NCBI GenBank assembly: GCA_009809945.1
Contig: WTPW01000673.1
Location: forward strand, 71,308-135,307
Source: Gigaspora margarita
Lineage: Eukaryota; Glomeromycota; Glomeromycetes; Diversisporales; Gigasporaceae
Direction of reading: 5' to 3'
DNA: 64,000 nt
The number at the start of each line of letters is the position of its first letter. Within the stretch, counting starts at the first letter, position 1. Under the pieces are notes generated by a model. The model was not told the DNA's origin. It worked only from the letters and a program-made list of their open reading frames with translations, and ran no database searches. This document shows positions 54,197 to 64,000 of this stretch, piece by piece. Made by a program: the position numbers and the translations under genes.

Positions 54197-55901
54197 TAGG
54201 GTCCGGAATCAGGCTGGGCTAACCGGGCCCGGGCCCGACCTGGTACTGCAAAAGTCTGGGTCGGGCCCATATTTTTAGGCCCATAATTATCACAGTTCGG
54301 GTTCGGGCTAAGCCCGCTAAAAATACCAGGTCAGGTCAGGCTTTACAAAAAAGCCCGCGGGTACCCGATAGGCCCGTTAAATTTTATAGGTTAGATTAAT
54401 AAAAGGATACGTATTTATAACACGTAAAATATAATAAATCATCTACGTAATACCAGTATTGCAAAATATAACTGCAGTAATACCAGTTACACAGATTGAT
54501 ATTTAAAATTAGTTTTTTGATCTTTTTTTTTTATTACTAATCGACTTTTAGTATTGATATTAGTCGACAATACTGCTACCATGAAAATAATAGACAAAGA
54601 GTTGGTGATTCTTTCTATTCTTATTATTCTCCACAGCATCTATATCAACCCTGCTGCAGATATGTCTCGCAATCAAGCCTCTATGAGTGTGCCTTTACTG
54701 GGTACTTTTTATTTGAAGAGCCTACTGTGGAGTTGTCATTATTGCTGAGTTGCCATTTGTTAGTGCCTTCACTGGTGTAATCAGTGGAGATTTTGGCTTT
54801 TGTCACTTTGATTTGTGGAGTAGTTAGATTCAGAATAGCATAGTAAATAGAACTAGATTTAGTACAGTAGTTAGAACTAGGTGAAGCACGGTAATTAGAT
54901 AGTACAGTTGGGATGTTAGAACTGGACATATCATGGTAGTTAGATTCAGGATGTTAGAACTAGACGTAGCANNNNNNNNNNNNNNNNNNNNNNNNNNNNN
55001 NNNNNNNNNNNNNNNNNNNNNNNNNNNNNNNNNNNNNNNNNNNNNNNNNNNNNNNNNNNNNNNNNNNNNNNNNNNNNNNNNNNNNNNNNNNNNNNNNNNN
55101 NNNNNNNNNNNNNNNNNNNNNNNNNNNNNNNNNNNNNNNNNNNNNNNNNNNNNNNNNNNNNNNNNNNNNNNNNNNNNNNNNNNNNNNNNNNNNNNNNNNN
55201 NNNNNNNNNNNNNNNNNNNNNNNNNNNNNNNNNNNNNNNNNNNNNNNNNNNNNNNNNNNNNNNNNNNNNNNNNNNNNNNNNNNNNNNNNNNNNNNNNNNN
55301 NNNNNNNNNNNNNNNNNNNNNNNNNNNNNNNNNNNNNNNNNNNNNNNNNNNNNNNNNNNNNNNNNNNNNNNNNNNNNNNNNNNNNNNNNNNNNNNNNNNN
55401 NNNNNNNNNNNNNNNNNNNNNNNNNNNNNNNNNNNNNNNNNNNNNNNNNNNNNNNNNNNNNNNNNNNNNNNNNNNNNNNNNNNNNNNNNNNNNNNNNNNN
55501 NNNNNNNNNNAAAAAAAAAAAAAAAAACTTATTTTAAATACTTCAGTTTTAAAAATTCTTTATTTTTATCATTATACTTACAAACAAAGTGAATTAAATA
55601 GAGTAAATCATTATAACGACAAGCCACATATCTGCGCAAACTTAATTAAATTGGTCGAAAAGTCCTTCAGCTAATTTTTTATCAGTGTGTCCTAGATTTA
55701 ACAACTATTTTCAATCTTATTGGTTCTATATATGCAGGCCAACGGGCTGAGTCGGGCCTAGATAAAGCCTGGTCAGTCTGACCCAGGCCCAGCCCGTCTA
55801 AGTATAACCGGGGTTTGGTTCAGGTCGGGCTTGAAAATAATTTTACTGGGCTTATAAAAACCCGGCCTGACCCAGCCCGACCTGGCCCATTCCGGACCCT
55901 A
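54197..55901. mobile_element. hAT-type element with GC-rich ends, 8-bp duplication, assembly gap inside
   Basis: The ends TAGGGTCCGGAATCAGGC and, in reverse complement, TAGGGTCCGGAATGGGCC match. The flanks 54189-54196 and 55902-55909 are both ATTATAAA, a perfect 8-bp hAT duplication. Subterminal zones are runs of CGGGCCCGGGCCCG-like words on both strands, a sharp GC island in AT-rich DNA. The interior includes a degenerate repeat of GTAGTTAGA and AGAACTAG words (54820-54971), which on the minus strand reads as a Ser/Asn-rich frame of uncertain meaning. Confidence 0.85.
54972..55510. other. Assembly gap, 539 N
   Basis: Run of N that begins inside a minisatellite-like GTTAGAACTAGA repeat and ends at an A17 run, so repeat collapse is the likely cause. 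Confidence 0.99.
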
Positions 55902-56107
55902 ATTATAAAGTGTATTATATATTCTATCTACAGAAAATATGACAAAATTTAATTTAATATTCTGATATTTTGTAAACTAAATTAGCCATAAGGATTAGAA
56001 TTAATTGTTTTTACATTTTACAAACCTCATTGTATTTGCATGCTGTATTTGTATAATGCTATACATTATTACAATTGAAATCAATTTACTGTTGTTGACC
56101 TATATAA

Positions 56108-56795
56108 ATTGCTATAAAACACAAAATTGATCATAACTCTTGATCCACCAATCAGAATTTGATAAAACAACTTCTATTAGAATAAGCTCATCGAGATGAT
56201 TCTAAAGAGCTATAAATCGTCTCTGTATGACTACTGGATGACAAGATTAGAACCAATAAGTGATCAATTATATGTTCTATAATCTGATTGGCTAGGCGAT
56301 TGCTGCGGACAAAAGTGTCACTAGTAGAATTTGTAAGATATGTGGTTGTTAAAGCACTTATTCATATATTTAATTTATTATACATATATTATTTATTTCA
56401 TATATTACATTTCTATATTATATATTTTATTAGTAGTAGATATAGCATTTATTGTACATGTAATAGATATAGTCTGTTACATTTGTGAAAAACAAAAATG
56501 TATAAAAGCAGCCGATATGGACCCCAAGTTCAACATCGAGTCTTCATACTCTTTTACTAATAAATACATTATTTATTATTTAAATTAAACAATTACTAGT
56601 ATTCTTATATACTTTTAATTGTAGTCTCTTTCGTAATTGCAAATTGCTTTAAATATTTTTTGTTAAGTTTTATTAAAAAACGCCTTTCAACTTAGATATA
56701 TCAAAGTAACAAGTGAGGTTACACAAAGTGTTCACTGTCTAAGATCGCTCTAGTTGCCTACTATCTTTAAAGAAATAGATATAAAATAACACTGT
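56108..56795. repeat. Dispersed repeat, copy 2 (uninterrupted)
   Basis: It matches 12695-14165 minus its retroposon. ATAACTCTTGATCCACCAAT at the start belongs to the 48-nt module family. Later come GTATAAAAGCAGCCGATATG (TATA-like), CGAGTCTTCATACTCTTTT and GATCGCTCTAGTTGCCTACT. It carries the unoccupied retroposon target near 56434. Ends remain approximate. A decayed LTR remnant is one possibility. 55910-56107 shows nothing recognisable. Confidence 0.6.
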
Positions 56796-57049
56796 ATAAT
56801 AATATCAAATATGTACGTCCTTTCTTTATTTTTGAATAAATTATATAAAACATAGTGATTTTTAAGATAAAATTTTTTTGAATAAAAAAATTTTAATAAA
56901 AAAATAAAGAAATTTTTTTTTAACCAAAAAATTTTGTTAATGAAAAATAAAGAAAATTTTTTCAATTAAGAAATTTTATTAATAAAACAAATAAAGAAAA
57001 CAAAGAATGACATGTAATAGTTTTCAAACCTATAATAGAAAAGTTAAAG
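56796..57049. other. Unassigned AT-rich spacer
   Basis: Runs of AAAATTTTTT on both strands; no gene. Confidence 0.4.
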
Positions 57050-58600
57050 CAGTTTTTGCATTATAAATTTTTGCTAATGAAAGTTGTCTATAGAAAAAAT
57101 TTAATTATTTGAAATATTTAGTTATATTAAGGTATTATTTTTGTAAAGTGCATCTGCAAAAATATACCCCCATAAGACTAAGACAATTTTAAAAAAATAT
57201 TTAAAGATGCTAAGATATTGTTTTCACCAAGAGCATATTCTAGTCTAGTGCTTTTCATCCATCTAAATCAATCATATTATGTGTAATGTCTAAAGTAGTT
57301 AAAGTATATTTTTGCAAAGTGCTCTTGCTAATGTTTTCCCATCCTCAGGAACATGTTGATTATTTATAAGATATAATGAAGGTAATGAATCATTTATTCC
57401 AAGTGAATTTAACAATAATTTTTTCTCTTCAGAATGTACTGATTTGAAAATTTCAAAGAGATCAATGTGGAGTATTTGTGAAAAACATTAACTAATAGGT
57501 TGAATGTTTCTTTAAAGCCAAGTTGATTCTTACTGAGATTAGTAATTTATATTTTCTTCTATCATTGATAATATTGGGGTCAACAACATTGTTTCCATCA
57601 GAACTGAGATTTAAAGAAGTCAAAGTTGTGTTGGTACGAAGAGCCCTTGCTAATACATTTTCAAATTTATAGTTAAATTGATTATTTTTAAGTGTTAAAG
57701 AAATTAAAGCTGTATTCTGATTAAGTGCATCTGCAAACACTTTTGCCTTTTTAAGTTTAAGTTGATTATTTGAAATACTTAATTATTGTCTTTCTTTAAG
57801 TATTTCTGCACAAGTTTTTCCTCCTTTATTGCCAAGTAGATTATTTTAAAGGCATATATGAGTCAACGTAGTGTTTTTGCTAAGATCATGATTTAAATCA
57901 AACTCTGTGATTTAAAAATGATTTACACTTGATTTAATCATTTGATCTTTATTAAATAATTAAAAGCAAATACCAGCTGAAAAAAAAAATCAAAAATACC
58001 TTACAAAGTTCAATCTGCATTTTGAAACCTGTCAAACCAAAATATGTAATATTCTTCGATCTTTTGAAATAATAAAATCTAATGAGCTTTTTTTATCTTG
58101 TAAAAGATTTTTAAATTTATTAATAGTCCTTTTAAATGATCATTATGCTGGTGGTATCCTCTTCACAGTGGATACATATCTGGCGAGGCGTTTTCAAACA
58201 TATTTATCATGCCAGTAATGTCCAGTAATGTTTATAGTTGCAAACAAACGTTTTTAAAAGGTCTTCCGAGAGGTGTATTTCTTTACTATACTTTTAAAAT
58301 TATTCTTATTGTATTACCGAATAAAAACAATCAGTTCTGCAATTGCGCAAATTCAACTCATATGGATTACATAATACATGCTTTAAATTGATTTAAATCA
58401 ACAAAATCAGTAATTTATATCATTGTGTTTTAAGTCATGTGCCATCCTAGTTTTCTCTCCCCGTCAGGCCAAGACTTAAAGAAATTAAAGTATACTTTTT
58501 ATCATATTCATCCAATAATACATTCCTTAAAACCTGTCCAAGCTCACATCCATTTCCATTAATCTCTAATTTCTTAAGTCTCTTATTTGTTTATAATCAA
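57050..58600 (-). pseudogene. Leucine-rich-repeat protein relic (RNI-like)
   Basis: Minus-strand LRRs of the ribonuclease-inhibitor type are scattered over 1.5 kb. In order: RLKKLEING with KYTLISLSLGLTGRE (about 58450-58590); LSISNNQLKL, VFADALNQNTALISLTLKNN and VLARALRTNTTLTSLNLSSD (57560-57780); DGKTLARALCKN (about 57300-57345); and a final fragment near 57100-57150 resembling ADALYKNNTLI. The repeat rhythm of about 28 residues (LA.AL..NTTLTSLNL..N) is typical of NLRC3-like proteins. Stops and frame changes separate the repeats. The segment 57850-58440 interrupts the LRR series and contains GATTTAAATCA words on both strands, so it may be an insertion. Such repeats are protein-binding scaffolds. 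Not functional as it stands. Confidence 0.65.
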
Positions 58601-59064
58601 CGAAGCTATAATAGAATAAAAATTATCTGATTCTTCATTGTCCGATTCTTATTGCGTTTTGTAAAAAGATGTGGCCTCTCAGATTACGATGCTATGTAAG
58701 AAACAGATTTTCTTTTTTTTTTTTTTGATTTAAGAATCATAAAGATTTTAAATAAAATATATTAAACATCTATTTCAATGTGATAATATTCTTATTTTCT
58801 TTAACAATGTTTTTTTTTGCATAGCAATGACTTGAGATAGCGTATGATTTATCTACATTATCAGTTATATGATAACTATTCAATATTATAGGTTGCAAAC
58901 CTTCTATATACTAGTAAAAGTTTTGTAAACAAAATGTTGAAAATATATAGAAGATGGGAAACTGTAACTAATCCTTTGAATCTATTGGGTAATGGTAAAG
59001 TGCTATCTTTTGACGAATATATTTTCACTAGTTCAGTTTGATTAATATCGTATAAATACATGTT
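58601..59064. other. Unassigned stretch
   Basis: A 61-residue minus-strand frame at 58876-59061 has no recognisable family. No other gene. Confidence 0.35.
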
Positions 59065-59190
59065 TTGCAGCAGTTCGTAGAATATTTTTGCTTAGTACAA
59101 CTCACACCCTATTAATTAGCCAGTTTTTGAGATAAATGTATGCATAGGTGTAAAACACCATAAATGCGTTTTAGTAGAATTCATATGTTT
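59065..59190. repeat. Fragment of the TTTTACTAAAACGCA-end repeat family
   Basis: TAGAATATTTTTGCTTAGTA then CTCACACC and ATGTATGCATAGGTGTAAAA then CACCATAAATGCGTTTTAG match, in the same order, 62524-62620; the last part is the inverse of the left end of 40302-40660. Confidence 0.6.
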
Positions 59191-59808
59191 TATATTTAAT
59201 TTATTAACAAATTAGAAACATTATATCAGAATAAATAGTAAAAAGTTTTAGGTTTTCTTACTTAATAAATTATTTATTTTTATGTCTAATGTAAATTGCA
59301 AAGGTTATAGATCCAAATGCTTCAATAATAATCCGGTCAAATATTTGGAGAATCAGACTGCCATTAGTGAAGAATAGCAGAAAATTTTATAAACATATCA
59401 AAAATATTATAGGCAATATGTATCATAAAATAAATGTGTACAATGCACTGAAATAAATATTATAATATTAATTGAATCATCGACTTAATGACTATACATA
59501 TATTAGTCTATTGTTCTTGTTTAAAAATGGCCTGATAATTTGATAATTAAAAATCACTATGACTTTTAGTAAGGCATTGTAGTTTGTTAATTTCAGAACT
59601 TATTATTAGTACCAGTTTTAGCAGCATTGATACACTTAATAATTTCATCATATAAAAGTGTACTAAAATTAAAAATGTTGCTAAAATCAAATTGCTAAAA
59701 GTTTATTAATATGATTAATAATATGTTTGATCATTTTGCTTATATTAAATATTAGATTTAATGAAGATTATAAAATATTTATATTGCTTAAATAGTTTAA
59801 GCCAAACT
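59191..59808. other. 3' flank of the kinase gene
   Basis: AT-rich, no gene or bounded repeat. It presumably holds the kinase 3' UTR; a minus-strand AATAAA-like site cannot be chosen with confidence in this composition. Confidence 0.4.
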
Positions 59809-61356
59809 TTAAACCGAATTTTTATACCCTAAAAGTGCTTCAATCTTATCTGTTTCAATTGTTTCACTTTTACTAGATATCCCATGAATAGCCTCAATAA
59901 TAATATTTGAGTCAATAATTTTACTTTTTTTGGATAAAAGATTCGGAGTTGTGTTTAATTCCGGAAATGTATATTTTCCATTAATAATTTCATTCTTTTT
60001 TGTTAGAAAAAAGTTACAAAGTACTGATGCCCCTGGTCTAAGTGAAGCGTCTGCATCCCAACATTCTTTCATCAATTTTTCATAATCGTTAGGAGTTCCA
60101 GAAATAATTGTTGGCCGCAATCCGAAGAAAATATCAGTGGCAAGATCAGTATCATAGTCTCGATCATTAAAAGGATGGCGTCTTGATGTAAGTACCCACA
60201 TAATTATTCCTATACTATATATATCGGATGCAGTTGTATAACCTCTGCCAATTAATGCTTCTGGTGCAACATATGGCATGATTCCGAAAGTTTGTCCCTT
60301 ATCAGTTGGTCCACAAAATCCTAAATCACACAATAACCACCTTTTTCCATCTAATAAGATATTACCAGGGTGAAGATCTCTATGTACCATATTATTATTA
60401 TGAATTACTTCAATAGCAGAAGCTACGTTAAAAAGCAAGGAATACCTATCTAACCAAGTAAGCTTAGAATTGTTTTTTAAAAAATTATTTAGATCTCCAT
60501 CAAGTGCAATTCTTAAAATTAACATGAAATCTTTACTTATTGGATGTTTTGTCATACCGAAACAATTAATAAGTGACGTAGATAAATTATTCTTTGAAAT
60601 TTCAAGATAAGCAAGTGCCTGAAAATGCAGAATTTACTATGTAAAAAAAAAACTTTCAATATAACAAATTAATATAGTCAAGACAAACCTCTTTGAAAAA
60701 AATATCATTGGGGTCGCTAGAATCATTTAGAGCTTTTAAAACGACATATTGAGACCCAGATCTTAAGAATTTTCGATCATGTTCATCCCAGTCAGTAATC
60801 CAACCACCCATCCAAGTAGCGGTGTAAATAACTGAAAATCCACCTTTTGATTTATACTTAACATCATCAAATTTTTCATAAGGTACCCATTCAATCATAT
60901 CAGCTGGTTTCGAAAAATTTTTGAGTTGAAAATCTTGAATGAGTTTATCGATCATTGGATTTTCGGATGTCCAATGATTGAAATTTGACTGAATATATTG
61001 GCGAATGCAATCAGTGCAACAATGGTCTGCAAATATTTCAGACTGACAATATATACATAACGTATTTAGCTTAACACTCTCTATTTTCCTTGACTTCATG
61101 TATAAACTTATAATATGCTCTTTTTCTTCAGGGTTAAGTTTGAGATTGTCTTGAATGAACTCGACAACATCAAAAGAAATATTTCCTGATCTCACTGCAG
61201 TATAAATCTCATCACTAATATCCTTTATCAGATCATGGCGTAAAGAGTTAAAATTACTATATATCGGATCCCTAGTAAATAAATGAAAAGAAAGTATTTA
61301 AAATTAATAGTTTTCGGAATTATGAATAATAATATTTAAGACTTAATTTACATCAT
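59809..61356 (-). CDS. Protein kinase, Rhizophagus-type expanded family, three exons
   Basis: The best model is ATG at 61356 in a 5-nt coding exon (61352-61356), intron 61272-61351 (GTAAAT...ACTAG), exon 60689-61271, intron 60619-60688 (GTTTGT...TTCAG), exon 59809-60618. This gives 1398 nt and 465 residues, starting MMDPIYSNF. Residues 74-90 hold a C-x2-C ... C-C-x2-C zinc-ribbon-like segment. Then come IEWVPYEKFDDV, the glycine loop SKGGFSVIYTATW (about 144-156), VVLK with catalytic Lys 181, HRDLHPGN (275-282), DLG in place of DFG (294-296) and YVAPEAL (APE 314-316). It ends soon after the kinase domain. All core residues are present, so activity is plausible; by family it phosphorylates Ser/Thr or Tyr, substrate unknown. 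The first exon is inferred from splice signals and frame. The second intron is strongly supported because it joins FFKE to ALAYLEIS in frame. Confidence 0.85.
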
Positions 61357-61784
61357 CAAAATATTGGATCAAAAGCTGGTCAAATTCGTTCTCAAGTCTA
61401 AGTAATAAATCACAAAAAAAGAAAAAAATTATACCCCTATCCGTAAAGGAAATTCTGAGGCAAATTTTTTAAGAAATGCTAGAAGATTAAAATTAAATCT
61501 AACATACACAAATTTACGTACGTACGTTCGTACGTGCTTTTGCGAGTGATACAAACACAAAAAGGGGTCGCTAATAAATTGGTCTACACAAGATGTATCT
61601 CATGGTCAGATTGGCTGATGTAAATAAGATAGCTGTGCAACGTAGTTGCGCTGTAACCAGGAATGGGAAATACTTTGTTGGTTTTACTAAGTATTGGATT
61701 AAATATAGTATAGGTTTTGCCAATTACGGTATATGTTTTTATTGAATTTTCTGTTTTACAAGTTTTTGTATATTAAAGTTTTAC
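61357..61784. other. Upstream region of the kinase gene
   Basis: It contains an alternating ACGTACGTACGT run (about 61514-61536) with a TTCGTACGTGC continuation, a strong palindrome about 160 bp before the proposed start codon. It could be a cis element or just a short simple repeat. No other gene. Confidence 0.35.
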
Positions 61785-62228
61785 AGTCCATCTTAGATTA
61801 TATTCATACAAATACCAATCAGGGGTTATTTCATTAAAAGTTTTAAAAATATTTCGTATTGTTCATGTTCAATGAGCGTGGTTCTCCTGAAAGTGACGGA
61901 AGCTTTTCCATACATCCATATCTTTGAAAGTGCTTGAGAATCCGACTTACGATCGATATGCTAACACCTAAGTGTTGGCAATTTTTCGAAATGATAGGCC
62001 TTCTAAATTGTTTTTTCAACTATTTCCCAGCAAAAATGCTTTGAAAGTATTTCTGTATTCAACCAAGATACAAATATTCAATGATATTTATTTTAGTCAC
62101 CTGATCTTAAATTACGACATATATCAATTTTATTGAATCTACATATTATGCCGAAATTACAAATTTAATCGAATCGGCTGGCTAATTTTTATCAGGTGTT
62201 CCAGGAATTATGAAAATAGCTGTAACAA
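61785..62228 (-). pseudogene. Dispersed repeat copy 2, Tc1-like helix-turn-helix relic
   Basis: The minus strand has GLSFRKIAN (about 61980-62010), a stretch around SSTFKDMDVWKS in another frame, and IEHEQYEIFLKLLMK (about 61840-61885). This order resembles the DNA-binding half of Tc1-type transposases (HTH, then a GRP-like linker, then a second helix). It is broken by stops and shifts and lacks a catalytic domain. It shares about 80 percent identity by eye with 36735-37195. Confidence 0.4.
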
Positions 62229-62240
62229 ATTTTTACATTA

Positions 62241-62473
62241 GGCTAAGCAAAGTTAATTTTTTTGGTTCTCAAAAACCAGCCGGGTCAAATTTTGCTGAAC
62301 TTGAGAAAAAAATTTTAAGTATATTTACCATCCGGGTGGTTTTTTTTTTTTAAATCAAAGAAAAAATTTTCATATAAGTTATAATTTTTTAAAAATAAAA
62401 TTAAAAGAGGGTGCGGGTCACTTTTTTTAAAGATTTTATGTTATGAGAACCAAAAAATTAACTTAATATGGCC
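62241..62473. mobile_element. TTA-flanked MITE (TTAATTTTTTTGGTTCT ends), copy 2
   Basis: The left end GGCTAAGCAAAGTTAATTTT and the reverse complement of the right end GGCCATATTAAGTTAATTTT match, followed by TTGGTTCTCA. TTA on both sides (62238-62240, 62474-62476). It has the same family ends and CCGGGT-containing interior as 19441-19789 but is shorter. Confidence 0.75.
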
Positions 62474-62523
62474 TTAGGGTTAATACTTATAATTAGGATT
62501 AGATTTTGGAAGGGTTTTTGGGG

Positions 62524-62620
62524 GCATAGAATATTTTTACTTAGAACACCTCACACCTTTTGAAATAATGTATGTATAGGTGTAAAAAACCATAGGTGAG
62601 TTTTTAGTAAAATTCTGATT
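62524..62620. repeat. Fragment of the TTTTACTAAAACGCA-end repeat family
   Basis: TAGAATATTTTTACTTAGAA then CCTCACACC and ATGTATGTATAGGTGTAAAA match 59065-59190. Confidence 0.6.
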
Positions 62621-63173
62621 AATACATATCACAAAGTTTTATATTAGAAGATAAAATCTTGGGGATGTTTATAAATTAAAAAATAATTTGAGAAAATCCT
62701 GTACTGAATCTTGGAAAAAATAATAATTATATCACCGTGACTTTGGAAAAAAACACACAGTACAAAAGGTACCAACAAAGGTCGTTAAAATTATTAGGCA
62801 ATTTACTGAATTAAATAGAGAACTGATAAAACATATAAAAAGTGTTTATTAATTTAACATCTTAAAAAAGTTAATCAAGTTTACTAATAATTGTAATTAA
62901 ACATTCTAGCTGTGGACTTGTAAAGAATTATGATTATGATATTTGTTTTATCGAAAGAAATGATTGGTACTTCTGCGTGGCACATATTAACCAATCATTT
63001 GCCCCGACAAAACAAATTTCAAAAATTAAAAGTTGCATGCCTAATGTCTAAATTCATTAATAACAGCTAATCCAAAAACATATTCAGTGTTTCATTTATC
63101 GCTATCGTTATTACCGGTACATAAGATATAAAATTTCTTTTTGAATAAATCTGGCAAAAGTAAAATTTGACGG
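62621..63173. other. 3' flank of the TPR gene
   Basis: AT-rich spacer, no gene supported. About 62960-63010 holds AAATGATTGG and CCAATCATTT as a foldback. Confidence 0.4.
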
Positions 63174-64000
63174 TTAAATATTTGTCGAGCATATTTGTGA
63201 AATTTTGTCAAAATTTTCATCCGCTAATACATTATAATCTGCAATGGACTCTTTATAACATTTTAATTTCGCATATGTTCTTGCTCGATAAATTAGTGCT
63301 TCGTAATTATCTGGCTTAATTTTCAGTGCTTTACTTAAATCTGCAAGAGATTCATTGTAATAGCCATTTATGTAATATAATTTTCCACGAGCTAGTAATG
63401 CTTTTACATCATTTAAATTATTTTCCAATATATTGTTACAAAATGTAAGTGCCTCTTCATAATGATGCGCATTATTATGTGCTAATGATTGCATTTCCAA
63501 GATTTCAGGGTTACTGGGATCAAGTTCCAATGATATAAATGAATCTGTAAAAGCTTTTTTAAAATCTTTAAGCGATGCATAGGTTTTTCTGCGAGATTGA
63601 TAAATAAGATGATTGAATGGTTGCAGTTCCAAAGCTTTATTGAAATCTGTAAGGGACTCATCGTATCGATTAAGGAAACGGTAGGTCTCTCCACGAAGTA
63701 CCAAGGCCATGACATTAGTTGGGTTAATACTCAATACTTTGCTGAAGTTTGTAAGAGACTCATAATAATTTTGGCATAATAGATAAACTTCTCCCTGAGT
63801 GATTAGGAATGATACGTTATTTGGTTCTAGCTCCAAAACCTTATTTAAATCTACAAGAGAATTTTCAAAGTGTTCTAAACGAAAATGATTATCTCCCCGT
63901 GACTTTAGTGCATATATATTATTTGGTTCCAATTCCAAAGCTCGATTTAAATCGTGTAATGATTTATCAAAATTATTCATCAACCGATAAACTATTCCTC
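63174..64000 (-). CDS. TPR-repeat protein, 3' part, open at the window edge
   Basis: The minus-strand frame is open to the edge (GIVYRLMNNFDKSL...) and ends at 63174. It consists of about eight consecutive 34-residue tetratricopeptide repeats with the usual A-D and P positions, such as SLHDLNRALELEPNNIYAL, SLVDLNKVLELEPNNVSFL, SLTDFNKALELQPFNHLIY and SLADLSKALKIKPDNYEAL. The last is ESIADYNVLADENF just before the stop. TPR arrays are protein-interaction superhelices. In this fungal lineage they often form the tail of a protein kinase, so a kinase domain upstream (beyond 64000) is possible but not visible. The Met near the left edge is not taken as the start because the frame continues through it. 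No break in the visible 275 codons. Confidence 0.85.
   Translation of the reverse strand, partial: GIVYRLMNNFDKSLHDLNRALELEPNNIYALKSRGDNHFRLEHFENSLVDLNKVLELEPNNVSFLITQGEVYLLCQNYYESLTNFSKVLSINPTNVMALVLRGETYRFLNRYDESLTDFNKALELQPFNHLIYQSRRKTYASLKDFKKAFTDSFISLELDPSNPEILEMQSLAHNNAHHYEEALTFCNNILENNLNDVKALLARGKLYYINGYYNESLADLSKALKIKPDNYEALIYRARTYAKLKCYKESIADYNVLADENFDKISQICSTNI

Noticed and set aside
56108-56795. Solo LTR of a retrotransposon
   Set aside because: A TATAAAAG box and promoter-like layout are suggestive, but no TG...CA ends with a 5-bp duplication could be read in either copy, and no LTR-element coding fossil was found anywhere in the window.
58876-59061. Small minus-strand gene of 61 codons
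   Set aside because: Has an ATG but no recognised family, no conservation evidence and lies beside a repeat fragment.
1-64000. CRISPR arrays, bacterial operons, rRNA genes
   Set aside because: No regularly spaced direct repeats with unique spacers, no Shine-Dalgarno-driven gene strings and no rRNA core sequences were seen; the direct repeats found are tandem duplications or transposon-internal words.

Overview
The window is AT-rich fungal nuclear DNA, very probably from an arbuscular mycorrhizal fungus (Glomeromycotina, Rhizophagus-like). The main support is a spliced kinase at 59809-61356 of the lineage-expanded type seen in those fungi (EWVPY box, GGFSVIYTATW loop, HRDLHPGN, DLGFCG). A TPR protein and a decayed leucine-rich-repeat gene lie beside it. 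Fungal-sized introns (70-84 bp) and a TTAGGG-type telomere word inside several repeats fit this. No bacterial operons, CRISPR arrays, rRNA genes or functional tRNA genes were seen.

Layout. Positions 1-57000 are almost entirely transposable elements nested in each other. 1-5700: short inverted-repeat elements, including two hAT-type and one MULE-type with readable target duplications. 5770-8961, 19066-23556 and 24724-26510: three copies of a long TA-flanked element without coding capacity, built from degenerate repeats of a TTCTTGCAAAGTGCC word. 9764-12278: a PIF/Harbinger-like element with a MULE-like element inside. 12451-14440, 19851-20705 and 33339-36229: three copies of one palindromic element, each carrying other insertions or internal duplications. 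6128-7266, 13033-13798, 38045-38875 and 49810-53725: four copies of a tRNA-headed retroposon with a polyadenylation-signal-like 3' end and target duplications of about 12-17 bp. 31203-32517: a separate retroposed sequence with a perfect 19-bp duplication. 40745-49600: a decayed LINE on the minus strand (RRM-like ORF1, AP endonuclease, RT, RNase H, zinc knuckle). 50488-53445: a pogo-type DNA transposon with a recognisable, intron-containing DDD transposase. 54197-55901: a GC-rich hAT-type element with an assembly gap.

Host genes are confined to the right end, all on the minus strand: an LRR pseudogene (about 57050-58600), a three-exon protein kinase (59809-61356) and the 3' part of a TPR protein running off the window (63174-64000). 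Kinase, TPR and LRR families are characteristic expanded families in these fungi and could act in signalling, but nothing here shows that these three work together.

The most unusual signal is a roughly 48-nt, gap-free block (GATCCA ... GATTTAACYACY ... TTCGTCTC, usually followed by the reverse complement of its end) that recurs with the same spacing inside at least five otherwise different inverted-repeat element families. Other observations: telomere-like tracts embedded in several non-autonomous elements, nesting order that can be read from restored target duplications, and transition-biased decay of the LINE. All calls are by eye from the sequence; no alignment or database search was run.
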